Below are positions 25,776-36,335 of a stretch of DNA of 64,000 bases, one piece after another. The notes beneath the pieces were generated by a model. It saw only the letters and a program-made list of their open reading frames with translations, made no database searches and was not told where the DNA came from. Positions within the stretch are counted from its first letter, which is position 1. Each line of letters starts with the position of its first letter. The stretch is from Lepas anatifera (Eukaryota > Arthropoda > Thecostraca > Lepadidae): assembly GCA_034440635.1 (NCBI GenBank), contig JAOTON010001252.1:248001-312000 (forward strand). Direction: 5' to 3'. The position numbers were made by a program, and so were the translations under genes.

Positions 25776-25828
<53 letters not shown>
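25776..25828. repeat. (TA)n microsatellite
   Basis: Pure TA dinucleotide run. 25829-26577 to its right has one short open frame (26085-26321) without recognisable motifs and otherwise nothing. Confidence 0.95.
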
Positions 25829-25830
<2 letters not shown>

Positions 25831-26577
25831 CTATGGCGGTGAACTGCACCTGGGTAAAAAGAACCGTTATCGGTTCCAACGATGATGCCAAATGGATAGT
25901 TATGCGTAAATCAATATTCAAAGAGCATGGGAGTAATTTAACTTGGTACAGCCATTGAATGATATATGGGCTGGCAGCAAATGTCAAACGTAAATTCTGG
26001 TCACACGTATTGAATAGCTGGGGTAGGTTCACCAAATTTCATAAAACTGCACCTGAAATGTGATTAATAAGGTCATTCCGTGTAATGATCTATTCAAGTA
26101 TAAATTCAATGCTAAAAACAATGGAAATCGAAAGGAATCACCTCCGTAAGCGATCTAATTCTGTATTCTGTATTGGTAAAAAAACATCAACAGGCATTGC
26201 CCAATTACTGATGCAGTCATGTGATTTAACAACAGTAAAGTCAGATAATAAATACATTCAGCAATGGAAGCAATCCAAGAACATCCATAAAGCTCAACAT
26301 TTGCACAAATGCCTATCCTGAGAAAATTCCTAAGGTTGCCGTGAATTTGATAGCATTAGTTTTAAATGTGAAGCCCGAGTCTGCGAAGAAATCAACATTA
26401 CGAAATGCGTTGAATGAACGGGAAAAGCTACTGACGTGGACCAGGAACCACGCAATGGATTCGAAAGGTAACACACTCAACCTTCTTGCAAATACTGCAT
26501 TTTCGAATTTTCAATAGGATTAACTAACACATTTCTCTGTAAAATAGGGATCTCTCAAACTTGATTATGCAGTCTAG

Positions 26578-27806
26578 AGGGGCCTTTTGGCAACTTTTCT
26601 TTAATGTTTCGGGACCAGTCGGTTTCTGATGTTCTCAGACCCACTGATTTCGAATTTGACCTTGAAATTTTGAATTTCTAATTTTTTCAGCCCGCCCCTG
26701 CGCCTTCAAGTTTTCGAAAAACAGAGAACATGCAGGTTTTTGCAGCCCCAAAACAGCCATCACTGAGAATAGCAAAATAGAATGTAATTAATCAGTTAGA
26801 ACAGTTCCTTACCTTACAGTTCTGCGCAAACTGCAAGTTCATGGGGTTTCTTATGCCTAATTTATTGCGCCTCAAATATTGCGATTTTTGGCCTAACGGT
26901 GGTATACTGTGCCGCACGAACCCTTGCGGCGCGTTGCTCCCCGCGCAGTCCAGGAAGCATGCTGACTTAAAATGTGGTACTTTTACATTATTTTTCGCAT
27001 TAATTCAATCAGTAATGCCAGTTTACATGGGTTTCCAGCTCAGGAAGTGACGGGGGCGGATGTAAGTAATTATCTTCGGGAAAATTAGCGAAAATAGTGA
27101 AAATCCTTTATTTAGAAAGAAATGACGCAAATCGGAAGCTTGCGACCGGCAGTTTCGTAGGTGGTGCCACTTTGATTAGGATACCACATATCAGAAATTA
27201 GGCGTTGTGACAAGAACTGCAATAAAACGCATAAAATAAAACATTGCCATACCTTTATTACTCGATGAAACAACGACAGCTTATGCTACAGGGACAAGGA
27301 CTGAACCGAAAGCAGAATCGACTCCGGGCACCACTGGCGTCTATTTTTCCCTGACGGCAGCAAAACGTATCTTGTTGAGCGCCTTGTCATCTTGGCGGTC
27401 AGTGCCGCACACGCTGGCAACTGACTCGCTTGCCAGTTTTAAGGCCCTCTGTTGGCTGAGTGTGGCACGGAATGCCTGTCCGGAGAGGTGACCCGACTAA
27501 AGCCCTGAGTTGGGTCTGTGTAAAGCCGTTCAGGAAGGTTGGCTCTACATTGGGTGCATGACAGACCCTTTTTACGTTGCTGTGCAGCTCCATGTAGCTG
27601 GTCGCACACCGCTTGAGCTGCCCCGGCAGCACCTGGTAGCGCCGGACACAGGCATCATGCGCTCGGCCCTTCAACGTCGGGCATGTGCGCCGACCAGAGG
27701 AGCTGTCCGCCGGCTGCTAGGAGGTGCTGGGAGAGCACTGTCCGCTCTCAGAAGCGACGCGCTGCTCACTGCAGGAGGTGTTGAGTGTACACGTCAGATA
27801 GGGACT
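26578..27806 (+). repeat. Left arm of a giant inverted duplication
   Basis: The reverse complement of this 1.23 kb arm matches 29362-30309 and then continues at 37455-37768, on the far side of an inserted LINE. The outer part has CGAATTTGACCTTGAAATTTTGAATTT. The middle (26899-27207) matches 29990-30304. The inner part carries a 91-codon reverse-strand frame (27399-27674), a diverged duplicate of the C-terminus of the frame at 29093-29764. The arms therefore hold the same gene end pointing outward on both sides. Confidence 0.88.
27399..27674 (-). pseudogene. Duplicated C-terminus of unknown protein
   Basis: 91 codons. About 85-90 percent of residues match the end of the plus-strand frame at 29093-29764, sharing CVRRYQVLP, QLKRCATSYMELHSNVKRV, FLNGFTQTQLRALVGSP and GIPCHTQ. 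It lacks the upstream half, so it is a partial inverted duplicate. I do not recognise the family. The cysteine spacing does not fit a standard zinc finger. Confidence 0.5.
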
Positions 27807-27960
27807 TGAGTCGCACTTGTCTCTGGGGAAGTTTGCGATTGGCAGCAAGTGCACTGCCCCAGAGATTTCTCGCCCTATTCAGCTGGGACCTGAAGCTAGC
27901 GTACCTCTGCAAAGACGGGGGACGGGGCATGCTAGTGCTGTCGCCCATAAGGCACACGGC

Positions 27961-29092
27961 AAACAGTTAGTTAGTTATTTGGGCTTAGGGGCGCACCAGC
28001 CTGGTAAGGCCATATAGGCCCAGAACAGTACAATCGCTAAAAGTGCTCCATCTGGAACAAGAAGAACACGTGATTTAGAGATTTATTACCAGTTTCGATG
28101 TCAATACCTCGCTGTGCGGGTGAATGGCAAAGCCAACAGAAGGGTGCCACACACTACTGATATCAGCCCTTCCTATCCTGAAAACAAAACCTAGACCCTA
28201 CAAGATCCACCAGGCAACGCCGCGCAGAGAGCGCCCGGCACGGGCGTCGGGGCGTCAGTTCCGACGCCCACTCCGTACCCCGGACCCAGGGGGCCCGGGA
28301 GTACGGGGAAGTCCCTGAGTCCGCCCGGGCGCCCAGAAAACAGCTGGGCACCTGGGCGGACTCCCCCTGCGCTCCCCCCACGGAAGACAGGCGCAAGTCA
28401 CATTTTCATGTGACCCACGTCCGCCCCCGCCGGACGGCAGTGTAGTCTCAGTACGGGGCGTGAGACTCCACAGGGGAGTCAGGCGCTCCGCGCCGGGCAG
28501 CCCTCCACGCGGCGTCACCCGGAGGACTCACGGTATGTGTACTAAGGCATTAGGCTGAAGTATGTCGAACAGTGTTAAGCTTAGGTCCTCACGAACCATG
28601 TTGCGCTTAACCAGGGTCATAGATGATTCTAAAATTGATGGCCTTCAGGAAAGTAAGCACTTGTTCTATCAAACGGGAGTCGCGGCCAACCATCTCTGAC
28701 ATAGTAAAGGCTCTTGTCTCTCCCCAAAGTGTGTGTTTTCTCTCCGTTATACCCAGGGCAGGACGTCAGCACGTGCCTCACCGACAAGGGTACACCGCAA
28801 CGCTGGCAGGGCGGCCTCGCTTCCCCACAAAGGAGGTAACGATGGGTGGCCAATGTATGGCCGGTACGCAATCTGCAGAGGGCCACCTCCTCCCGCCGGC
28901 ACCGGCGCGCCGCACACCGCCACTCACCGAGCTCAGGCTTCACCTCGAACAGCTTGTTGCTCGCAAAACTGTACCAGGCGCGGTGGTACACGGCGCAGAG
29001 TCGCCTGCTGCGTCTGTACATACATGTCCAGGGCTGAGCCATCAACTGAGCTGCAGGTACTGGCGCAGTACCTGGTCTGTGTCTACGTGCCA
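27961..29092 (-). mobile_element. 5'-truncated I/Jockey-type LINE fragment
   Basis: It lies at the centre of the inverted duplication. The 3' end is at the left with a TTAG-repeat tail (27965-27976) next to TTAGGGGCGCACC, which also occurs in the 3' region of the LINE at 30310-37441. The 3' untranslated region is GC-rich (28190-28530). The coding part ends near 28629. Its 5' truncation near 29070 is normal for target-primed reverse transcription. I did not find a target-site duplication. Confidence 0.65.
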
Positions 29093-29093
29093 A
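28629..29093 (-). pseudogene. LINE ORF2 C-terminal domain remnant
   Basis: The frame contains CRREEVALCRLRTGHTLATH, YLLCGE and CQRCGVPLSVRHVLTSC. This is the zinc-binding region that follows RNase H in I/Jockey-type LINE ORF2. The same positions in the LINE at 30511-31485 read CRREEVILTRLRIGHTHATH and CPRCDRRLTVTHVLVDC. Reverse transcriptase and RNase H are missing, so it is a dead fragment. The reading frame is largely open across this domain. Confidence 0.75.
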
Positions 29094-29764
29094 TGACAGT
29101 CCAAATCAAGCACGAGTGGGACGCTGTCTACGCTGCCCGCCACCTGGCAGAGGAGCTGCGGCTACAGCGAACGTACATAACCGGTGACGCACTGACAGTT
29201 GTGCAAGATGGCGTGGCGAGAAACGCTGTCATGACGCATCCGGAAAGCATCATTTTGGCGATGCTGGGTGACGACGACCAGAAAATCAGAGCTGCAGCTG
29301 TCAGTAAGATCGTCGGGTCCCGGCGGCGCGAGGTTAACACCAGCGCAGATGAAGTCGGTCCCTATCTAGCGCGTACACCCAACACCTCCTGCAGTGAGCA
29401 GCGCGTCGCTTCTGAGAGCGGGCAGTGCTCTCCCAGCACCTCCCAGCAGCCGGCGGACAGCTCCTCTGATCAGCGCACAGGCCCAATGTTGAAGGGCCAA
29501 GCGCATGGTGCCTGTGTCCGGCGCTACCAGGTGCTGCCGGAGCAGCTCAAGCGGTGTGCGACCAGCTACATGGAGCTGCACAGCAACGTAAAAAGGGTCT
29601 GCTATGCACCCAATGTAGAGCCACCCTTCCTGAACGGCTTTACACAGACCCAACTCAGGGCTTTAGTCGGGTCACCTCTCCGGACAGGCATTCCGTGCCA
29701 CACTCAGTCAATAGAGGGCCTTACAACTGACAAGCAAGCCAGTTGCCAGCGTGTGCGGCGCTGA
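29093..29764 (+). CDS. Uncharacterised protein in the inverted duplication
   Basis: 223 codons from the first ATG not antisense to the LINE fragment; the frame is open further upstream to 28733. The first third contains an acidic segment, LAMLGDDDQKIRAAAVSKIV, which resembles short helical segments seen in unnamed transposon-associated arthropod proteins; this is a vague recollection, not an identification. The middle is serine/glutamine-rich and looks disordered. The last 90 residues are duplicated in inverted orientation at 27399-27674. No DDE, zinc finger or helicase motif is visible. It may be the end of a transposon-encoded protein whose start was lost. Confidence 0.4.
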   Translation: MTVQIKHEWDAVYAARHLAEELRLQRTYITGDALTVVQDGVARNAVMTHPESIILAMLGDDDQKIRAAAVSKIVGSRRREVNTSADEVGPYLARTPNTSCSEQRVASESGQCSPSTSQQPADSSSDQRTGPMLKGQAHGACVRRYQVLPEQLKRCATSYMELHSNVKRVCYAPNVEPPFLNGFTQTQLRALVGSPLRTGIPCHTQSIEGLTTDKQASCQRVRR

Positions 29765-30309
29765 CCGCAAAGATGGCAAGGCGCTTAACAAGATGACTTT
29801 TCGCTGCCGTCAGGGAAAATAGACGCCAGTGGTGCCTGGAGTCCATTCTGCTTTCGGTTTAGCCCTTGTCCCTGTAGCTCATGACAGTGGAAGGCTGTCG
29901 TCTTTATTCATCGAGTTAGAAAGGTACCCTGGAAATATTTTGTTTTATACCTTTTATAGCAGTTCTTGTCATAATGCCTAATTTGCTGATATCGTGGTAT
30001 CCCCGTAATCAAGAGTGGCACCACCTACCGAAACCTGCCGGTCGCCAAGCTTTGCCGATTTGCCTCATTTTCTTTCTAAATAAAGGATTTTTCACTATTT
30101 TCGCTAATTTTCTCCCGAAAAAATAATTGCTTACATCCGCCCATGTCACCTCTTCAGCTGGAAAACCATGTAAACTGGCATTCCTGATTGAATCAATGCG
30201 AAAAATAATGTAAAAGTACCACATTTTAAGTCAGCATGCTTCCTGGACTGCCCGAAGAGCAACGTGCCGTAAGGTGCCGTGCGGCACAGTATACCACCGT
30301 TAGGTAAGA
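29362..30309 (-). repeat. Right arm of the inverted duplication, inner part
   Basis: Reverse complement of 26890-27806. The boundary with the LINE falls inside the arm. The arm continues at 37455, where AATCTCAATACTTGAGGC matches the reverse complement of GCCTCAAATATTGCGATT in the left arm. Confidence 0.88.
30297..30309. repeat. LINE target-site duplication, left
   Basis: CCGTTAGGTAAGA, identical to 37442-37454. Confidence 0.93.
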
Positions 30310-30510
30310 CATCATCATCATGTTTGGGGATTAGGGGCGCACCGACATCGTAGGTCATACGGCGCCCATAACAATGAATTAAGAAATACACAGCGTGGTA
30401 TTACTCGGTTCAGTCAGTGTTAAAATGGCAGGGAGAGACAGATAAAAACAGACAAACAAGTCGATGGTAAGACGAGTCACGGAGTCAGAGATACCAGCTA
30501 TCCGTGCATT

Positions 30511-33500
30511 TCAGGGACGGCTACCTCTGGGAGAGTAAATAACATTGAAGTTAGCCTTTTTCAGGAATAAGACAATATTGGAAGTGTCAACAGTGCGGAA
30601 TTCTCCCAGCAGATCCTCCAGTGAAGGGGCACCCGGCAGATATCGCGCCCTCTCAACCTCGTAGTCGCGACAATCCACCAAAACGTGTGTCACCGTGAGT
30701 CGCCTGTCGCAGCGCGGGCACGCCGGCGGGCCATCACCGCAGAGGAGGTACGAGTGTGTCGCATGAGTGTGCCCTATGCGCAGCCTGGTGAGAATCACCT
30801 CCTCTCTCCTACATTGTGCACTGGCTGACGACCACACCCCTAATTTGGGCTTCAGCAGCCGCAGCTTACTGCCCTTAGGGTCGCTGTCCCATGAGCACTG
30901 CCACAAATAGCGAACGTATTCACGGATTTTCGGAAAGAAATCCGAAAATGGGATGCCTAGGCCGGTTGGCACCCGACCCTGAGCCGCTACCTTGGCACAT
31001 TCGTCGGCGCGCTCGTTGCCAGGTATACCTACATGGCTTGGCACCCAGGCTATGATGAAAATTTTACCCTGGCAGTGTGCCCTATACATCCTGCGTCTTA
31101 TAAGCTCTAAAACATGTGATGATGTCGGGTGCGTTTCAAACACACTCAGCGCTTGTATAGGTGTTAGTGAGTCTGAAAATGTTACATGTCGGCGTGTTCT
31201 GGAAAGTAAAATATGATCCATGCAACGAAACAGCGCATACAGCTCAGCGGTGAAAACAGATGCGGTACTCGGCAGCGTAAATCTATTTTCAAAGGTCTCA
31301 ACCACAAACGCGCATCCCGTTCCATTACCACTTTTCGACCCGTCTGTGTAGTATACGGAGTAATCTATGTATGAGTCATGCAGGTGCTGCAGGAAAACCT
31401 GACATATCGCATTAGGTGGTAAATCCTTTGTCATTTCAAGTAGTCTGGTGTCGGTTTTAAATTCAGGTAAAACCCATGGTTCCACTGAAGATGCGTGGTG
31501 AGTTTCGATTAGGCTAAGATCTATATCGGCTTCATCTGAGCCATTCGCATACCCTGAGCCCAGGGTGTCGTGCTAAAGTGCCGGAAGAGTGTCGGCCCGG
31601 CGCTGTAGTGTCTCAGAAAATAATTTTGGATATGCTGGGTGCCCGTGGAATTGTCTAACCTTTAAAGCGTATTTCAGCGATAAGAAACGTCGTCGCACCG
31701 ACAAAGGCATCTCGTCCGTATCCACCAGTAGGCTGCTGGTGGGCGATGTGCGGAAAGCACCAGTGATAATCCTTAAAGCGTGGTGGTTGACAGTGTCCAA
31801 TACTCGCTTGGCACTTTCCATGGCGGATTCGTAAACTATACACCCATATTCTACTGTTGACCTCACTAATGATCTGTACAGGGTCAACAATGTTTTGCGG
31901 TCAGAGCCAAACTTCATCTTTGTCAGAACTTTAAAGATATCCAGGGCCTTGAAGCACCTTTCCCGGAGCTGATTGAAATGAGGAGCATAGTTAAGCCTGC
32001 GATCAAAAATCAAACCAAGAAAGCGTGTTTCGTGAACAACATTAATTATTTGACCATACAAGGTAAGGACAGGGTCGGCACACTCATTTCTTTTCCGGCA
32101 GAAATGGACACATTTTGTTTTTTTGCGTAGAAAACTGAAGCCCAGTTTTCGCGCTCCATCGTTGCAATTTATCCAGCCCGATCTGCAGCTGTCTCTGAGC
32201 GGAGGCGGTAGATGAAGAGGTTATCCACATGGCGAAGTCGTCCACAAAAAGTGCGCTGTCAATATTTGGCGGCAGATCATCGGCAACGACGTTAATAGCG
32301 ATGGCGAAGAGGGTCACAGAGATTACAGAACCTTGAGCCGTCCCATTTTCCTGAACATGCCGATTTGATAAAGTTTCGCCTTTTCTAAAACGGAAACGCC
32401 GATCTTTTAGAAAATTGGACACGAACCAACCCATGCGGTCCCTAACACCAAACCTATAAAGCTTTTGCAAAATGCTATGTCTCCATGCGCAATCGTAGGC
32501 CTGCTTAATATCGTAAAATACGGCAACAGTATGGTGTTTTCTAATGAAACCTTCACGTATGTCAGCATCAAGAGTCAATAAGTTATCGGTCGTACTTCGG
32601 GTTCTGCGAAATCCACATTGGATATTAGACAGTAGTTCATTGTGTTCCAAAAACCATACGAGACGAGTATTCATCGTTTTTTCCAGTAATTTCCCGACAC
32701 AGGACGTAGGTGAAATAGGACGATAGTCATCCGGGCTTTTACCATCCCTTCCCGGTTTCAGGATGGCGATGATAATCGCCTCGCGCCACTGTTCCGGAAA
32801 GTCATTTTTGATCCAAATCATGTTAAATATATCAAGAAGTGAGATAAGAGCGCATTCCGGGATGTGTGTCAGCATTGAATTTGTGATCGTATCCGGACCA
32901 GGTGATACAGATCTGCATTTATTTAGAGCGCTCCTGGGTTCGCGCAAAGTAAAAGGTGTATTATATGCCTGTGTGTTGTCATTACCAAAATTTACTAGCT
33001 TCATTTCCTCTCGCCTCCGAAAACACAGAAATTCAGTACTCTGGATCGCAGTACTGCACCTTGTTTTGAAGGCCAACGCCATTTGATTAGCCACCGCCTA
33101 GCGGATCAGTTATTTTAATGTTGTTCTCTACCAAAACTGGGGCAGGTGCAGACCTGCGTTTGCCCTGAATTGACTGGACTCGAATCCACACCTGCGCCGA
33201 CGGAGTGAAGCGGTTTACAGAGGTTACGTAATCAACCCACCACCTGCGCTTTGAATTTAAAACGACAAGCCGAGCAGAAGCTCTGGCCTGTTTGAAAATG
33301 ATGTGATTGTGATATGAAGTGTGCTTCTTAAAGACTCGGAAAGCCCGTTTCCTTTTTAAAATAGCTTTTTTGCAATCAGTGTTCCACCAGGGGACTGGCA
33401 CATGTTTTGGACTTTTAGTCGTCACTGGAATACAAAGCCTAGCGGCCTAAATTACCATACCATTGAATTTTTTACTGCTTGTGTGGCCGAGGCCCCCTCT

Positions 33501-34557
33501 GTACGGAGGTCCGCCGAAACACACGCACTCCCCGAAAGCCTGCCCAGTCCGCTCGGCTGCTGTTCCATCGGATCTGTAAGTCTGTTGGAGCATGTGGACG
33601 GATCGGTTTAATGACTATAAGATAGTGGTCACTGCCAAAAGGTTCATCAAGAGTGTTCCAGTGAAACTGAGTGAGAAGGGATGGGGAGCAGATAGAAAGG
33701 TCAATGGCCGAGCATGAGCCGGAAGGGAAAGTTACATGAGCCTGTTCCAGCTGTCAGCACAGTTTTGTCAGTAGGACCTCTAACCTCTCCTCCAGAAAAG
33801 TAACATCGTGGCATAATCGCCTCTTGTTTGTGCTAAGCAAAGGAAATTAACCTTTATACCATTAAAAATATTAGGCTGCCACTTCGTGCACTTACCATTT
33901 TTCATCAGCGCAAACAGCAGGCCATCAGCCCGTAAAACCTCTAGAACTAGTTCCCGGGGAGAGGCTACAATCCTGTGACGTAGGCGCAACGCGGCCCGCT
34001 GATTGGTGCTGACAAACTGTGCTGACAGCTGAACGGGCTATGAGTGGCCCGGCCAGTGTTTAGGATACAAAGGGAATTTAGATGAAGGAAACGCTCTACA
34101 GTTCGGCCCCGAGAGTCGGTGCGGCCGGCGGACTCCCCCAAGCAGGGTTGTGGGCGTTAAAGTCGCCAAGTAGCATGAAGGGGGTCGGGAGTTGGTCAAC
34201 CAGATTATTCAATTCATATAAGTTTAGATTGCCTCCAGGTGGGAGGTAAATTGAACAGACTGTTAATTTTGTAAAACCGAGATCAACCCGGACGGCTACT
34301 GCCTGCAGCACTGAAACTAAAGAAATATGATAGCAAGGTGTGGAATGATGGACTCCAATCATAACACCCCCATAAGAAACGGTGGTACTAAAGATATCTT
34401 TCCTAAAAGTTTGATAATTACGGATGTTAACAGCCGCCCCAGGAGACAGTTTTGTCTCCTGCAGGCAAAAAATATAGGGTTTTTGATCAGATAAAATGTG
34501 CTGCAGGTCGCTAAAATTAGCACGCATGCCCCGACAATTCCATTGGATAATGGACAT
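30511..34557 (-). pseudogene. LINE ORF2: endonuclease, RT, RNase H (broken)
   Basis: Endonuclease (34557-33620) shows QWNCRG, LQETKL, LLGDFNAHNPAWG and, past a MITE, GSDHY, the catalytic residues of APE enzymes. The RT block (33094-32084) shows PGPD, GFRRTRST, FYDIKQAYD (motif A aspartate) and FVDDF in place of the usual YADD/FADD box. The thumb follows at 32061-31573. RNase H (31485-30511) has TDGS, AELYAL, SDS and NERAD, so its four acidic residues are present. The C-terminus has CPRC...HVLVDC. Breaks: a shift near 34110-34135 after GDFNAH, the MITE at 33739-34039, shifts at 33430-33540, a shift at a T7 run near 32118, and a stop at 31573. Several breaks are at homopolymers. Confidence 0.92.
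33739..34039. mobile_element. 301-bp MITE inside the LINE endonuclease
   Basis: Imperfect terminal inverted repeats: AGCCTGTTCCAGCTGTCAGC at the left, and AGCCCGTTCAGCTGTCAGCA at the right read on the minus strand. They run on through CACAGTTT(T)GTCAG. It is flanked by ATG on both sides (33736-33738 and 34040-34042), a 3-bp duplication. Skipping the insert puts the endonuclease codons on its two sides back in one frame, which fixes the boundaries independently. No coding capacity. A 3-bp duplication is compatible with Harbinger-like elements, but the superfamily is not established. Confidence 0.85.
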
Positions 34558-34559
34558 TA
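34555..34559 (-). promoter_or_regulatory. TAATG stop/start overlap between ORF1 and ORF2
   Basis: On the minus strand the ORF1 stop TAA (34559-34557) shares its last A with the ORF2 start ATG (34557-34555), giving TAATG. The same UAAUG arrangement supports termination-reinitiation of ORF2 in the silkworm LINE SART1, so coupled translation is a reasonable inference here. Confidence 0.8.
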
Positions 34560-36335
34560 CTGAAGGAAAAAAGAAACGGGCTTACTAAGCAGATGTGCCG
34601 ACCTAACCCTTCCAGGGCAGGGGGCAGTGCCCCCGGAAGGACCCTTGGCTGGTGCCGCGAAGGTCCCACCGAGCCGGTTACGTACCGGACCGCGGCCTCG
34701 TCCGCTTTCTAGCGAGGTACCGCGGGCTCGCGAGGTCTGGGGGTGGTCGGGAGGGCTCCCTGCCAGTCGTTTAACTGGGGACCTACCCCGCGAAGCAGCT
34801 TCAAAGTTCTTTCTGACCGCTGCCACCGTCGACGAAGGAGTCTGGGCGATAGGTGTTGGCGGTGGCTCAGTCTCTGATCGGGCCTGTGGCGGCGGCATTG
34901 CTGCAGTTGGGGGCGCTGATTCAGCGCCACAAACGGGTGGTTTGATGGGAGGCCGCATGCGGCGCCTCCCCGCGGGGAGGGCTTGCCTCCTCGTCCGACG
35001 ACTGTCCAGCCGTCTGACCCTTCAGGGTCGGGGTGAGCTGAGGCTGAACCCTGCTCACACTCTGCCCCAGCGCTAGGCGTTGGGGGTGGGGGGCTGGGGG
35101 GCGGGGGTGGCCCCGCACAGCCCCGCTCCTCCATCAGTGGGGACGAAACCCCGCCTTCCAGCCTCGGCAGGAGCCAGAGGCGAAGAGATGGAAAGGGGAG
35201 CGTCGTTGTGCTCCCGCCCCCGTCCGTCAGTGAGGGGGGGCCGCGGAGGAGGTGCCGCCTCCGGCTCAGGTGCCGGGGCGGCGGGCTGGCGTGTGAACAC
35301 CAGCCCCATCTTCCCCGCCAGGCGGACAAAGTCGGCCACGGTTAGGGAACGCATGACCTCCTCCGCGGTCATCCTTGGGGGGTTTGGTATGCCTGTAGAG
35401 GTTACCTGGGCGTAACTCTTCCGCGGGTGGGATGCCTCGTATGCTTCCCGGGCCTCGCGAAAACTGATCTGTTGTGTGGTCTTGATTGACAGTATTTCTT
35501 TCTCCCTCAGGAGCTCTGGGCATGAGCGGTCTGCTACCTGGTGTGAGCCTCCGCAGTTAGCACACTTCAGTGTTTCGGCATCACACTCAGCGGTGCTGTG
35601 GTGTGCGGATGAACATTTTCCACAAATACGCTTGCCTTTGCAGGATCGAGCAGTGTGGCCATACTTTTGGCACATGAAACATTGCATGGGGCTTGGCACG
35701 AAAGGCCTCACCCCGACCCGTGAGTATCCCACAAATATGTGCTTCGGCAATTCATCTGTGTCAAAGGTAAGTATCAAAGTGTCCGTGTCTAGCATTATTT
35801 CTCCACTTTTCCTTCGAATCCTATGCACCTCTACAACTCCGAAGTCCTCAAGTCCTTCCACGATCTCTTCCTCAGACAGTCCTCTAAGCTCCTGACTACT
35901 GACCACGCCCTTCCTAAAGTTTTTCGTTCTGTGTGCCTCTACCGAGATTGCGATTTTACAGGTCTTTTTGGTTCCGCCTTCCTTCCCACTAAATGATAGT
36001 TCAGAGACTAAGAGTGCACGCTCAGCATCCTTTGTGTGCGCAAATTCTACCTCCAAAGACCCGTCGCGTAGTTTTTGACATCTTTCTATTTTCCCTAGAT
36101 TTTCAAGTGCCTCCTTTCGTTTGAAGGGTGATAGAGATGCCAGCGATGTGTCCAGTCCTCGCATTACTAGGACACGAGGACAGGACGGTTGAGAGATGGT
36201 TTTTCGTGAACTAGGTGTCAGTGTTCGCGCAGTCCCTTCCCCTCTAGGGGGTTGGGAGATGTCAGCCTCCTGCTGGAGGTGGTGAGAGGGGTTTGCGGAG
36301 TTTGAAGAGTCCATAGGAAGATCATAAGGTTCCAC
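34557..36335 (-). pseudogene. LINE ORF1, Gag-like nucleic-acid-binding protein
   Basis: The first 420 codons (36335-35073) are open. An N-terminal region is followed by a domain around residues 50-200 and then three CCHC knuckles: C219-C222-H227-C232, C238-C241-H245-C251 and C258-C261-H265-C272, typical of Jockey/I ORF1 proteins that bind element RNA. The C-terminal part is proline-rich. Past the G/C-rich homopolymers at 35085-35115 the coding signal moves to another frame (DGWTVVGRGGK) and returns to the first frame by 34958, running to the stop at 34557. The start is the first ATG after the 5' untranslated region; a second ATG lies 7 codons later. A related N-terminal copy lies at 62992-63470. 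Confidence 0.85.

Noticed and set aside
28623..29096. 157-codon plus frame opposite the LINE fragment
   Set aside because: Antisense to a recognised LINE C-terminal domain and without motifs of its own.
35080..35415. Plus-strand GC-rich frames over LINE ORF1
   Set aside because: Antisense shadows of the ORF1 C-terminal proline-rich region.
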